A DNA stretch of 64,000 nucleotides from Escherichia marmotae (GCF_002900365.1 NZ_CP025979.1:4402001-4466000); one strand, 5' to 3'. Shown: positions 35,774 through 50,312, numbered from the stretch's first letter. Numbers and translations: made by a program. Notes: a model not told the origin generated them from the sequence alone.

Positions 35774-35929
35774 ATGATCCGTCTACAGCATGACAAACAA
35801 AAACAGATGCGTTACGGAACTTTACAAAAACGAGACACTCTAATCTTTTGTTTGCTCAAATTGCAGCTAATGGAGTGGCGTTTCGACAGCGCGTGGAAAT
35901 TTGGTTTGGGGAGACTTTACCTCGGATGA
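35774..35929 (+). CDS. rseD: rpoE leader peptide RseD
   Basis: This 51-residue ORF (MIRLQHDKQKQMRYGTLQKR...) ends in a TGA that overlaps the rpoE start codon as ATGA. The length and position are those of the E. coli leader peptide RseD, whose translation is coupled to rpoE and repressed by CsrA. The rpoE Shine-Dalgarno (GGGGAG) lies inside its last codons, so ribosomes finishing rseD can restart on rpoE. The sigma-E promoter at 35816-35843 lies inside rseD, so transcripts from it lack the rseD start. Confidence 0.88.
   Translation: MIRLQHDKQKQMRYGTLQKRDTLIFCLLKLQLMEWRFDSAWKFGLGRLYLG
35816..35843 (+). promoter_or_regulatory. Sigma-E autoregulatory promoter of rpoE
   Basis: GGAACTT (35816-35822) and TCTAA (35839-35843) are 16 bp apart, matching the sigma-E consensus (GAACTT, TCTGA). 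It should start near 35850, within rseD, and gives positive autoregulation of the rpoE operon. Confidence 0.92.
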
Positions 35930-36501
35930 GCGAGCAGTTAACGGACCAGGTCCTGGTTGAACGGGTCCAGAAGGGAGATCAGAAAGCTTTTAACTTACTG
36001 GTAGTGCGCTATCAGCATAAAGTGGCGAGTCTGGTTTCCCGCTATGTGCCGTCGGGTGATGTTCCCGATGTGGTACAAGAAGCTTTTATTAAAGCCTATC
36101 GTGCGCTGGATTCGTTCCGGGGAGATAGTGCTTTTTATACATGGCTGTATCGGATTGCTGTTAATACGGCAAAAAATTACCTGGTTGCTCAGGGGCGTCG
36201 TCCACCTTCCAGCGATGTGGATGCCATTGAAGCAGAAAACTTCGAAAGTGGCGGCGCGCTGAAAGAAATTTCGAACCCTGAGAACTTAATGTTGTCAGAA
36301 GAACTGAGACAGATAGTTTTCCGAACTATTGAGTCCCTCCCGGAAGATTTACGCATGGCAATAACCTTGCGGGAGCTGGATGGCCTGAGCTATGAAGAGA
36401 TAGCCGCTATCATGGATTGTCCGGTGGGTACGGTGCGTTCACGTATCTTCCGAGCGAGGGAAGCTATTGATAATAAAGTTCAACCGCTTATCAGGCGTTG
36501 A
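35926..36501 (+). CDS. rpoE: Envelope stress sigma factor RpoE (sigma-E)
   Basis: RpoE (191 residues) directs RNA polymerase to envelope-stress promoters. It is an ECF sigma factor with region 2 (about 25-95, with VPDVVQEAFIKAYRALDSFRG and YTWLYRIAVNTAKNYL) and region 4 (about 130-185, with helix-turn-helix LSYEEIAAIMDCPVGTVRSRIFRAR). The in-frame upstream start at 35848 is rejected in favour of MSEQLTDQ, which is preceded by GGGGAG and overlaps the rseD stop. It is followed by its regulators rseA, rseB and rseC. Confidence 0.98.
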   Translation: MSEQLTDQVLVERVQKGDQKAFNLLVVRYQHKVASLVSRYVPSGDVPDVVQEAFIKAYRALDSFRGDSAFYTWLYRIAVNTAKNYLVAQGRRPPSSDVDAIEAENFESGGALKEISNPENLMLSEELRQIVFRTIESLPEDLRMAITLRELDGLSYEEIAAIMDCPVGTVRSRIFRAREAIDNKVQPLIRR

Positions 36502-36533
36502 CGATAGCGGGATACTGGATAAGGGTATTAGGC

Positions 36534-37184
36534 ATGCAGAAAGAACAACTTTCCGCTTTAATGGATGGCGAAACGCTGGATAGTGAGCTGCTTAACGAAC
36601 TGGCTCACAACCCGGAGATGCAGAAAACCTGGGAAAATTATCACTTAATCCGTGACTCTATGCGGGGTGATACTCCTGAGGTACTCCATTTCGATATCTC
36701 TTCACGCGTGATGGCCGCCATTGAAGAAGAGCCCGTTCGCCAACCGACGATATTGATCCCAGAGGCTCAGCCTGCGCCGCATCAATGGCAGAAAATGCCA
36801 TTCTGGCAGAAAGTTCGTCCGTGGGCGGCACAGCTCACCCAAATGGGGGTAGCGGCATGCGTATCGCTTGCAGTTATCGTTGGCGTCCAGCACTATAATG
36901 GACAATCTGAAACGTCCCAGCAGCCCGAAACACCGGTATTTAATACTCTGCCGATGATGGGTAAAGCCAGTCCGGTAAGCCTGGGAGTACCTTCTGAAGC
37001 GACCGCGAACAATGGTCAACAGCAGCAGGTACAGGAGCAGCGTCGTCGCATTAATGCCATGTTGCAGGATTACGAATTGCAACGTCGACTCCACTCCGAA
37101 CAGCTTCAGTTTGAGCAGGCACAGACACAGCAAGCCGCTGTACAGGTGCCAGGAATTCAAACTTTAGGAACGCAATCGCAGTAA
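36534..37184 (+). CDS. rseA: Anti-sigma-E factor RseA
   Basis: RseA (216 residues) is a single-pass inner-membrane protein that holds sigma-E inactive until DegS and RseP cleave it. It has a cytoplasmic sigma-binding domain (about 1-90, MQKEQLSALMDGE...), one transmembrane helix (about 101-118, VAACVSLAVIVGV) and a periplasmic domain rich in Gln (runs such as NNGQQQQVQEQ). It starts 32 nt after rpoE and overlaps the rseB start codon by one base. Confidence 0.97.
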   Translation: MQKEQLSALMDGETLDSELLNELAHNPEMQKTWENYHLIRDSMRGDTPEVLHFDISSRVMAAIEEEPVRQPTILIPEAQPAPHQWQKMPFWQKVRPWAAQLTQMGVAACVSLAVIVGVQHYNGQSETSQQPETPVFNTLPMMGKASPVSLGVPSEATANNGQQQQVQEQRRRINAMLQDYELQRRLHSEQLQFEQAQTQQAAVQVPGIQTLGTQSQ

Positions 37185-38140
37185 TGAAGCAACTTTGGTT
37201 TGCCATGTCATTAGTGACAGGTAGCCTGTTATTCTCTGCTAACGCCTCGGCCACTCCCGCGTCCGGGGCGTTATTACAGCAGATGAACCTGGCTAGCCAG
37301 TCACTGAATTACGAGCTGTCATTCATCAGCATCAATAAACAAGGTGTTGAGTCTCTGCGTTATCGACATGCACGCCTCGATAACCGTCCTCTTGCACAGT
37401 TGTTGCAAATGGATGGCCCGCGCCGGGAAGTGGTACAGCGCGGCAATGAAATCAGCTACTTTGAACCGGGCCTTGAACCGTTCACTCTTAATGGCGATTA
37501 CATTGTTGATTCTCTGCCATCGCTCATCTATACCGATTTCAAACGCCTTTCTCCTTACTACGACTTTATCTCTGTGGGGCGCACCCGTATTGCTGACCGC
37601 TTATGTGAGGTAATCCGCGTGGTAGCCCGTGATGGCACACGCTACAGCTACGTCGTGTGGATGGACACCGAATCGAAATTACCGATGCGGGTTGATCTCC
37701 TTGATCGCGATGGTGAGACACTGGAGCAATTCCGCGTGATCGCTTTCAACGTTAATCAGGATATCAGCAACAGTATGCAGACACTGGCGAAGGCAAACTT
37801 GCCGCCTCTGCTTTCTGTACCTGTTTGTGAGAAAGCCAAATTTAACTGGGCTCCAACCTGGTTGCCACAGGGCTTTAGCGAAGTTTCCAGCAGTCGACGT
37901 CCGTTACCGACGATGGATAACATGCCCATCGAATCGCGTCTCTATTCCGACGGGTTGTTCAGCTTCTCGGTAAACGTTAACCGCGCTACGCCATCCAGTA
38001 CCGATCAGATGTTGCGAACCGGACGCCGAACGGTCAGCACCAGCATACGCGACAACGCGGAAATCACCATTGTTGGTGAACTGCCACCGCAAACGGCGAA
38101 ACGAATTGCCGAGAATATTAAGTTTGGGGCAGCGGAATGA
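37184..38140 (+). CDS. rseB: Periplasmic sigma-E regulator RseB
   Basis: RseB (318 residues) binds the periplasmic part of RseA, shields it from DegS cleavage and senses mislocalised lipopolysaccharide. It has a Sec signal peptide (MKQLWFAMSLVTGSLLFSANASA, cleavage after about 23), a LolA-like beta fold (about 25-215) and a smaller C-terminal domain. The start ATG uses the last base of the rseA stop codon, and its end overlaps rseC by 4 bp, so the operon is translationally coupled. Confidence 0.97.
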   Translation: MKQLWFAMSLVTGSLLFSANASATPASGALLQQMNLASQSLNYELSFISINKQGVESLRYRHARLDNRPLAQLLQMDGPRREVVQRGNEISYFEPGLEPFTLNGDYIVDSLPSLIYTDFKRLSPYYDFISVGRTRIADRLCEVIRVVARDGTRYSYVVWMDTESKLPMRVDLLDRDGETLEQFRVIAFNVNQDISNSMQTLAKANLPPLLSVPVCEKAKFNWAPTWLPQGFSEVSSSRRPLPTMDNMPIESRLYSDGLFSFSVNVNRATPSSTDQMLRTGRRTVSTSIRDNAEITIVGELPPQTAKRIAENIKFGAAE

Positions 38141-38616
38141 TCAAAGAGTGGGCTACTGTCGTCTCCTGGCAAAACGGGCAGGCGCTGGTCAGTTGCGATG
38201 TTAAAGCTTCATGCAGCAGTTGCGCTTCCCGCGCAGGTTGCGGCAGTCGCGTGTTGAATAAACTAGGCCCGCAAACCACACATACCATCGTCGTATCCTG
38301 TGATGAACCGTTAGTGCCGGGGCAGAAAGTTGAATTGGGAATCGCTGAAAGCAGCCTGCTTAGCTCCGCATTATTGGTTTATATGTCGCCGCTGGTGGGA
38401 TTATTCCTTGTCGCTTCGTTATTTCAGCTACTCTTTGCTTCAGATATTGCAGCATTATGCGGAGCAATCCTCGGCGGCGTTGGTGGATTCCTGATTGCGC
38501 GAGGATACTCACGTAAGTTTGCCGCCCGAACAGAATGGCAACCGATCATCTTAAGTGTGGCATTGCCGCCTGGCCTTGTGCGATATGAAGCATCTTCGGA
38601 AGACGCGAGCCAGTGA
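38137..38616 (+). CDS. rseC: SoxR-reducing / sigma-E operon protein RseC
   Basis: RseC (159 residues) is an inner-membrane protein. It has a cysteine-rich N-terminus (CDVKASCSSCASRAGCG, about 24-40) and two transmembrane helices (about 72-120). It supports the Rsx complex in keeping SoxR reduced, and its effect on sigma-E is minor. It is the last gene of rpoE-rseABC and overlaps rseB by 4 bp (ATGA). A gap of 198 bp to lepA should hold the lepA promoter. Confidence 0.94.
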   Translation: MIKEWATVVSWQNGQALVSCDVKASCSSCASRAGCGSRVLNKLGPQTTHTIVVSCDEPLVPGQKVELGIAESSLLSSALLVYMSPLVGLFLVASLFQLLFASDIAALCGAILGGVGGFLIARGYSRKFAARTEWQPIILSVALPPGLVRYEASSEDASQ

Positions 38617-38814
38617 TTTCACTGGCTTTATTGTATTTTGCATAACAAATGCGAGGACGTTTCCAGATACCACAATCCATACGGTATGAACATTTCCTCG
38701 CCTCAATGTTGTAGTGTAGAATGCGGCGTTTCTATTAATACAGACGTTAAGCTCAGAACAGCGACTTCTAAAAGCCTGGTTAAACCGGGCATTAAGGCAC
38801 AATAATCATACTTT

Positions 38815-40614
<1,800 letters not shown>

Positions 40615-40629
40615 TCTTTAGGAGTTGGC

Positions 40630-41604
40630 ATGGCGAATATGTTTGCCCTGATTCTGGTGATTGCCACACTGGTGACGGGCATTTTATGGTGCGTGGATAA
40701 ATTCTTTTTCGCACCTAAACGGCGGGAACGTCAGGCAGCAGCGCAGGCGGCTGCTGGAGACTCACTGGATAAAGCTACGCTGAAAAAAGTTGCGCCAAAA
40801 CCAGGTTGGCTGGAAACCGGTGCTTCTGTATTTCCGGTGCTGGCACTTGTGTTAATTGTGCGTTCATTTATTTATGAACCGTTCCAGATCCCGTCAGGTT
40901 CGATGATGCCGACTCTGTTAATCGGTGACTTCATTCTGGTGGAGAAATTTGCCTACGGTATTAAAGATCCTATCTACCAGAAAACGCTGATCGAAACCGG
41001 CCATCCGAAACGTGGTGATATTGTGGTCTTTAAATACCCGGAAGATCCAAAGCTTGATTACATCAAGCGTGCGGTTGGCTTACCGGGCGATAAAGTCACT
41101 TACGATCCGGTTGCGAAAGAGCTGACTATTCAACCTGGATGCAGTTCCGGTCAGGCGTGTGAAAGCGCGCTACCGGTAACGTATTCCAACGTGGAGCCGA
41201 GCGATTTTGTTCAAACCTTCTCTCGTCGTAATGGTGGGGAAGCGACCAGCGGATTCTTTGAAGTGCCGAAAAACGAAACTAAAGAAAACGGTATTCGTCT
41301 TTCTGAACGTAAAGAGACACTGGGTGATGTTACACACCGCATCCTGACAGTACCTATCGCTCAGGACCAGGTAGGGATGTATTACCAGCAGCCAGGGCAA
41401 CAACTGGCAACCTGGATTGTCCCGCCGGGCCAATACTTCATGATGGGTGACAACCGCGATAACAGCGCGGACAGTCGTTACTGGGGTTTTGTGCCAGAAG
41501 CTAACCTGGTGGGTCGGGCGACGGCTATCTGGATGAGTTTCGATAAACAGGAAGGCGAATGGCCAACTGGCGTTCGTTTAAGTCGCATCGGCGGCATTCA
41601 CTAA
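40630..41604 (+). CDS. lepB: Signal peptidase I LepB
   Basis: LepB cleaves signal peptides from exported proteins at the periplasmic face of the inner membrane. The 324-residue protein has two N-terminal transmembrane helices (about 4-22 and 62-77) and the periplasmic catalytic domain with nucleophile Ser91 (PSGSMMPTL) and general base Lys146 (DYIKRAVG). The box MGDNRDNSADSR near 274-285 completes the family pattern. It is the second gene of lepA-lepB and is followed by a terminator-like hairpin. Confidence 0.98.
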   Translation: MANMFALILVIATLVTGILWCVDKFFFAPKRRERQAAAQAAAGDSLDKATLKKVAPKPGWLETGASVFPVLALVLIVRSFIYEPFQIPSGSMMPTLLIGDFILVEKFAYGIKDPIYQKTLIETGHPKRGDIVVFKYPEDPKLDYIKRAVGLPGDKVTYDPVAKELTIQPGCSSGQACESALPVTYSNVEPSDFVQTFSRRNGGEATSGFFEVPKNETKENGIRLSERKETLGDVTHRILTVPIAQDQVGMYYQQPGQQLATWIVPPGQYFMMGDNRDNSADSRYWGFVPEANLVGRATAIWMSFDKQEGEWPTGVRLSRIGGIH

Positions 41605-41617
41605 TTGTCGTTATCCG

Positions 41618-41650
41618 TTCACGTTGTCACTGTTATGGTGGCAACGTGAA
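41618..41650 (+). terminator. Hairpin after lepB
   Basis: TTCACGTTG (41618-41626) pairs exactly with CAACGTGAA (41642-41650) across a 15-base loop, followed by TTATTTAT. It is a plausible but weak terminator between lepAB and the rnc operon. Confidence 0.55.
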
Positions 41651-41749
41651 TTATTTATGAGATAAATCTCCCGTGGCTAACGACATCCCTTGTCGTTGTG
41701 TATAGAATATTCTCCCGAAGTTTCAGGTTGGCGCCTTCTGGTCGCCACG

Positions 41750-41843
41750 GCACACGAAACAGCGTTGGTCCCCATATACAGGTCAACTGAAACTGCTGAA
41801 AAGCTGTTAGCAGAACCCTGCATATCAGGTCTGTTTCGTGTGC
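41750..41843 (+). promoter_or_regulatory. RNase III-cleaved leader hairpin of the rnc operon
   Basis: GCACACGAAACAG (41750-41762) pairs perfectly with CTGTTTCGTGTGC (41831-41843), enclosing further small hairpins, in the untranslated leader of rnc. In E. coli RNase III cuts this structure and so destabilises its own mRNA. Confidence 0.88.
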
Positions 41844-41846
41844 TGA

Positions 41847-43459
<1,613 letters not shown>

Positions 43460-43470
43460 GAGTTACACCG

Positions 43471-44199
43471 ATGGAAGGCTGGCAGCGCGCATTCGTACTG
43501 CATAGTCGTCCCTGGAGCGAAACCAGCCTGATGCTGGACGTCTTCACGGAGGAATCGGGACGCGTGCGTCTGGTTGCTAAAGGCGCACGTTCAAAACGTT
43601 CTACCCTGAAAGGCGCATTGCAGCCTTTCACCCCCCTCTTGCTTCGTTTTGGCGGGCGCGGTGAAGTCAAAACGCTGCGCAGTGCTGAAGCCGTCTCGCT
43701 GGCACTGCCGCTAAGCGGTATCACGCTTTACAGCGGGCTTTACATCAACGAACTCCTCTCCCGTGTACTGGAATACGAAACACGCTTTTCGGAACTTTTT
43801 TTCGATTATTTGCATTGTATCCAGGCACTGGCAGGGATCACGGGTACGCCAGAACCGGCGTTGCGTCGTTTTGAACTGGCGCTCCTTGGGCATCTGGGTT
43901 ATGGCGTCAATTTTACCCATTGCGCAGGTAGCGGTGAGCCGGTGGATGACAACATGACGTATCGTTACCGCGAAGAAAAAGGATTTATCGCCAGTGTGAT
44001 TATCGACAATAAAACCTTTACCGGACGGCAGTTGAAAGCGTTACATGCGCGGGAATTTCCTGACGCAGACACATTGCGCGCCGCGAAACGCTTTACCCGT
44101 ATGGCCCTTAAGCCTTATCTTGGCGGTAAACCTTTAAAAAGCAGGGAACTGTTCCGGCAGTTTATACCTAAGCGGACAGTGAAAACATTTAATGACTGA
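43471..44199 (+). CDS. recO: Recombination mediator RecO
   Basis: RecO, with RecR and RecF, loads RecA on SSB-coated single-stranded DNA and anneals strands during gap repair. The 242-residue protein has an N-terminal OB fold (about 1-80, [29 protein letters not shown]) and a helical C-terminal domain. The C-terminal domain keeps one Cys in FTHCAGSG but lacks the full zinc-finger cysteine set of other RecO proteins, as is normal for E. coli. It is the third gene of rnc-era-recO. Confidence 0.97.
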   Translation: MEGWQRAFVLHSRPWSETSLMLDVFTEESGRVRLVAKGARSKRSTLKGALQPFTPLLLRFGGRGEVKTLRSAEAVSLALPLSGITLYSGLYINELLSRVLEYETRFSELFFDYLHCIQALAGITGTPEPALRRFELALLGHLGYGVNFTHCAGSGEPVDDNMTYRYREEKGFIASVIIDNKTFTGRQLKALHAREFPDADTLRAAKRFTRMALKPYLGGKPLKSRELFRQFIPKRTVKTFND

Positions 44200-44210
44200 T
44201 GAGGATTGTC

Positions 44211-44942
44211 ATGGCTGAATTACTGTTGGGCGTCAACATTGACCATATCGCAACGCTGCGCAATGCACGCGGTACTGCTTATCCGGACCCGGTTCAGGCC
44301 GCATTTATTGCCGAACAGGCGGGGGCGGACGGCATTACCGTGCATTTACGTGAAGATCGCCGCCACATTACAGACCGTGACGTGCGCATCCTCCGTCAGA
44401 CGCTAGATACCCGCATGAATCTGGAGATGGCGGTAACTGAAGAGATGCTGGCGATTGCCGTTGAGACGAAGCCGCATTTCTGCTGTCTGGTGCCGGAAAA
44501 GCGTCAGGAAGTGACAACCGAAGGCGGCCTGGACGTCGCGGGTCAGCGTGACAAAATGCGCGATGCCTGCAGACGTCTGGCAGATGCCGGGATTCAGGTT
44601 TCTCTGTTTATCGACGCTGACGAAGAGCAGATCAAAGCTGCAGCAGAGGTGGGGGCACCATTTATCGAAATCCACACCGGTTGTTACGCTGATGCCAAAA
44701 CGGACGCTGAACAGGCGCAAGAGCTGGCGCGAATCGAGAAAGCCGCGACCTTTGCCGCAAGCCTCGGTTTGAAAGTTAATGCTGGTCACGGTCTGACCTA
44801 TCACAACGTGAAAGCTATTGCCGCTATCCCAGAGATGCACGAACTGAATATAGGTCATGCCATTATTGGTCGCGCAGTAATGACCGGACTGAAAGATGCC
44901 GTGGCAGAAATGAAACGCCTGATGCTGGAAGCGCGTGGCTAA
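44211..44942 (+). CDS. pdxJ: Pyridoxine 5'-phosphate synthase PdxJ
   Basis: PdxJ condenses 3-amino-2-oxopropyl phosphate with deoxyxylulose 5-phosphate to pyridoxine 5'-phosphate. The 243-residue TIM-barrel protein shows [16 protein letters not shown] (phosphate and active site His), the HLREDRRHI loop, VPEKRQE and [16 protein letters not shown] use the ATG at 44211 (MAELLLGVN); the in-frame start 12 nt earlier touches the recO stop. The last base of the stop codon is the first base of the acpS start. Confidence 0.97.
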   Translation: MAELLLGVNIDHIATLRNARGTAYPDPVQAAFIAEQAGADGITVHLREDRRHITDRDVRILRQTLDTRMNLEMAVTEEMLAIAVETKPHFCCLVPEKRQEVTTEGGLDVAGQRDKMRDACRRLADAGIQVSLFIDADEEQIKAAAEVGAPFIEIHTGCYADAKTDAEQAQELARIEKAATFAASLGLKVNAGHGLTYHNVKAIAAIPEMHELNIGHAIIGRAVMTGLKDAVAEMKRLMLEARG

Positions 44943-45322
44943 TGGCAATATTAGGTTTAGGCACGGATATCGTGGAGATCGCTCGCATAGAAGCGGTAAT
45001 CGCGCGATCCGGTGAGCGCCTGGCACGACGTGTATTAAGCGATAATGAATGGGAGATCTGGAAAACGCATCATCAGCCGGTGCGTTTTCTGGCAAAACGT
45101 TTTGCTGTGAAAGAGGCGGCGGCAAAAGCGTTTGGTACTGGGATCCGTAATGGCCTGGCATTTAATCAATTTGAAGTGTTTAACGATGAGCTCGGCAAGC
45201 CAAGACTACGGTTGTGGGGCGAGGCGTTAAAACTGGCAGAAAAGTTGGGCGTCGCACATATGCATGTAACGCTGGCAGATGAACGCCACTACGCTTGTGC
45301 CACGGTAATCATTGAAAGTTAA
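44942..45322 (+). CDS. acpS: Holo-(acyl carrier protein) synthase AcpS
   Basis: AcpS moves the 4'-phosphopantetheine of CoA onto acyl carrier protein. The 126-residue trimeric enzyme shows [15 protein letters not shown] (Mg2+ site Asp9) and [21 protein letters not shown] (Mg2+ site Glu58). It overlaps the pdxJ stop by one base, so translation is coupled, and is the last gene of the block. Confidence 0.97.
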   Translation: MAILGLGTDIVEIARIEAVIARSGERLARRVLSDNEWEIWKTHHQPVRFLAKRFAVKEAAAKAFGTGIRNGLAFNQFEVFNDELGKPRLRLWGEALKLAEKLGVAHMHVTLADERHYACATVIIES

Positions 45323-45363
45323 AAGCCCTTCCTGAATATCAAAAAAGTACCGTTCTTTTTAAA

Positions 45364-45440
45364 AAGTAAAACCCCCGAACAGGTAAGGAGCAGGGGGTTA
45401 CTTTACTATTTTAATATTGTGCAGCACACGATTCCAACAG
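45364..45440 (-). ncRNA. ohsC: Antitoxin small RNA OhsC (predicted)
   Basis: On the minus strand an RNA of about 75 nt or less would end in a hairpin AACCCCC...GGGGGTT (45370-45399) followed by TTTACTTTTT. Near its 5' end, 45421-45436 is almost the same as 45658-45673 in the shoB 5' leader (14 of 16 bases), so the antisense RNA can pair with the shoB mRNA over 16 nt with one G-U and one U-U. A CATAAT -10 lies just upstream at about 45446-45451. The location between acpS and yfhL is that of ohsC in E. coli. The ends are estimates. Confidence 0.68.
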
Positions 45441-45749
45441 AAATGATTATGGAGCAGTTTAGTTGGTCTGTATAAGCAACTTGCAATTTCTGGCATAAAA
45501 ATGCGAGCCGGGACGAAGAATTTAATATTGATGAGAAGATTAACGAGACCACTTTTTCATAAGTACATTAGAATTGGCGTCGTTATTGGAGATTTTGCTG
45601 TGTTCTACACTATATTACTGAATTCCCCCATTGAAACGAGTGGTGTCATCAAAGCTTGCGGCACTCGATTCCAGTAACTCGCACGTTCAGTTTTGGGGAG
45701 ATGTAAGGGCTAATCTGAATGGCTGTATTCCTTGTTTAAGGAAAAACAA

Positions 45750-45832
45750 ATGACGGATTGTCGATATACCTTATTAAACAGGGTATTAAAGTCGTCATTG
45801 CTATTTTACAGTTGATCCCTCTGTTCTTGTAA
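45750..45832 (+). pseudogene. shoB: Small membrane toxin shoB, apparently frameshifted
   Basis: The ORF begins MTDCRY like the 26-residue hydrophobic toxin ShoB, with AAGGA 8 nt upstream. Compared with the K-12 peptide as I remember it, two bases are extra after codon 6. The ATG frame then reads into a different peptide and stops at 45815 (21 residues). The correct toxin frame continues from the CTT at 45770 as LIKQGIKVVIAILQLIPLFL and ends at the TAA at 45830-45832. A TTG at 45758 in that frame could give a 24-residue peptide, so loss is likely but not certain. Confidence 0.65.
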
Positions 45833-45849
45833 CACCAGAAAACGTAATT

Positions 45850-45883
45850 AAGGCGCGTCGGGTGAACCCGCCGGGCGCGCCTT
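45850..45883 (+). terminator. shoB terminator
   Basis: AAGGCGCG and CGCGCCTT arms with an inner CGGG/CCCG hairpin, followed by TAATAAT; a strong G+C-rich hairpin 18 bp after the shoB frame ends. Confidence 0.75.
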
Positions 45884-46024
45884 TAATAATGATAATTAAG
45901 TGTCTGCGCAGATATTATGGAGTTTTATTTAATGAATGTGTTTATTAATGGCAACATGAAAATAAATATAATAATTTCGTTTTACAAGAGTAAATAATCA
46001 ATATTTTGCTCCAGAAGCAAAATA

Positions 46025-46321
<297 letters not shown>

Positions 46322-46340
46322 TTATACGCGCATTCTTTAC

Positions 46341-47189
46341 TCAAACCAGTTTTTTCACCAGAGCCTCGCTGTGGCGAATGCGTTCTGGGGCTAACTCGAG
46401 ATCTTGTTGTATCAGTGCAATAAACAGCAAATCCGTTAGCATTCCCTGAGCATGACATGCAGAGATCGAAGCACTATTCGTCGCTTGTTCTTCGGCTATG
46501 GTATACAGGCAATGAGAAGCGCGCTGTTGCAGGGCATTGGGGGTGAAACCGGTGATGGCCAGCACTTTACCGCCCACTCGTAACATCTCATCTGCTGCCA
46601 GGTTTAACTCGCGCCGCACGCCCGTGTATGAGATGGCTAATAACAAATCGTCCGGCGATGAAGCCTGTACTGTAGCGAGTAACGCGTGCATATCACGCTC
46701 AGCGGCAGCATTAAAACCAATCTTCATCAGCTTCCAGGCAAAATTCTGCGCCACCAGGCCGGAAGCGCCAATGCCGGTCAGAATAATCCGCCGTGCAGAA
46801 CGAAGCATCGCTACGCATTCATGTAGCTTCTCCTCACTATTGACGTTCAGTGTTGCGTACATGGCAGCAGTATTTTCTTTAATCAGTTTTTCGCCCACCA
46901 GCCGTAACGGATCATCACCACGAATTTGGTTATGAATGGGTACGGAGGGAGATTCCGGTTGGCTTGCCAGAGCTTCACTCAATGCCAGCTTTAAGGCCGG
47001 AAAACCTTTATAGCCGAGTTTTTGCGCGAACTTCACTACGCTGGACTGACTGACTCCGGCTTCGTTGGCCAGTTGTTGGGAGCTAAGGTGGCGGGCAGTG
47101 TCAGGTTGTAGCAGGAGATAGTCCGCCAGCTTTTTATCGCTCTGGGCAAGTCCCTGGTAACGCTGACGAATACGAAGTAAGCCGTTCAT
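46341..47189 (-). CDS. yfhH: RpiR/MurR-family transcriptional regulator YfhH
   Basis: This 282-residue regulator has an N-terminal RpiR-type helix-turn-helix (about 1-77, with LSSQQLANEAGVSQSSVVKFAQKLGYKGF) and a C-terminal SIS sugar-phosphate-binding domain (about 120-255, with RIILTGIGASGLVAQNFAWKL and AISYTG). The family senses phosphosugars, but the ligand and targets of YfhH are unknown to me. It is divergent from pgpC with 208 bp between them and is upstream of yfhL. Confidence 0.92.
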   Translation of the reverse strand: MNGLLRIRQRYQGLAQSDKKLADYLLLQPDTARHLSSQQLANEAGVSQSSVVKFAQKLGYKGFPALKLALSEALASQPESPSVPIHNQIRGDDPLRLVGEKLIKENTAAMYATLNVNSEEKLHECVAMLRSARRIILTGIGASGLVAQNFAWKLMKIGFNAAAERDMHALLATVQASSPDDLLLAISYTGVRRELNLAADEMLRVGGKVLAITGFTPNALQQRASHCLYTIAEEQATNSASISACHAQGMLTDLLFIALIQQDLELAPERIRHSEALVKKLV

Positions 47190-47397
47190 ATCTTTCCTCG
47201 CGATGAATTAATGGCGACAACAGGCAATATGAGACACAAGCGAGCGAATATTATATTCCATCACAGTCAATTACCATGAATTAAAAATTCCAGTCAGCCA
47301 TTATGCGATAGATTGATGCCAGAAAAGTGATGATCTATCTGTTAGGCTATGTAGTAGCAAAAATTAATCAGGATGTATCAGTCCAGAGGGGTATGGT

Positions 47398-48033
47398 TTG
47401 GCAACTCACGAGCGTCGTGTGGTGTTTTTTGACTTAGATGGAACATTGCATCAACAGGATATGTTTGGCTGTTTTCTGCGCTACTTACTGCGCCGCCAGC
47501 CGCTGAATGCGCTACTTGTTCTGCCGCTGTTGCCGATCATTGTCATTGCATTATTAATCAAGGGCCGAGCGGCACGTTGGCCGATGAGCCTGCTGCTATG
47601 GGGTTGTACCTTTGGTCATAGCGAAGCGCGTATACAGGCGTTGCAGGCCGATTTTGTGCGTTGGTTTCGCGACAATGTTACAGCCTTTCCGCTAGTGCAG
47701 GAACGTCTGACCAGCTATCTGTTAAGTTCCGATGCCGACATTTGGTTGATTACCGGTTCCCCTCAGCCGTTGGTCGAAGCGGTTTATTTCGATACGCCCT
47801 GGTTACCACGCGTTAATCTTATCGCCAGTCAGATCCAGCGCGGCTATGGCGGCTGGGTGCTGACCATGCGCTGTCTCGGCCATGAAAAGGTCGCGCAACT
47901 GGAACGCAAAATCGGCACGCCGCTGCGACTTTACAGTGGCTATAGTGATAGTAACCAGGACAACCCGCTACTCTATTTCTGTCAGCATCGCTGGCGGGTA
48001 ACGCCTCGCGGCGAACTCCAGCAACTGGAATAG
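47398..48033 (+). CDS. pgpC: Phosphatidylglycerophosphatase C
   Basis: PgpC (YfhB) removes the phosphate from phosphatidylglycerophosphate to give phosphatidylglycerol, one of three such enzymes in E. coli. The 211-residue protein is of the HAD family: the nucleophile motif FFDLDGTL is near residues 10-17 and motif II LITGSPQP near 118-125; one or two membrane-associated helices are at about 32-50. The start codon is TTG (MATHERRVVFF). tadA follows after 57 nt, with a TATAAT at 48054-48059 between them. Confidence 0.93.
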   Translation: MATHERRVVFFDLDGTLHQQDMFGCFLRYLLRRQPLNALLVLPLLPIIVIALLIKGRAARWPMSLLLWGCTFGHSEARIQALQADFVRWFRDNVTAFPLVQERLTSYLLSSDADIWLITGSPQPLVEAVYFDTPWLPRVNLIASQIQRGYGGWVLTMRCLGHEKVAQLERKIGTPLRLYSGYSDSNQDNPLLYFCQHRWRVTPRGELQQLE

Positions 48034-48045
48034 AGTAACGCATAG

Positions 48046-50147
<2,102 letters not shown>

Positions 50148-50312
50148 TTAGTTAATTCTCTGCGTCGTGCTTTTCCCTGCCTGAAAAATCGTAATAATGT
50201 AGAAAGGTTTCATCATAAATGAGCGGCATTTTGCGTAAACCCGCGCCAGTTGGCAACTTATTACAGATATTGGCGGCACGCGTAGCTAATCCACGGCGGC
50301 GATTTTATTTCC

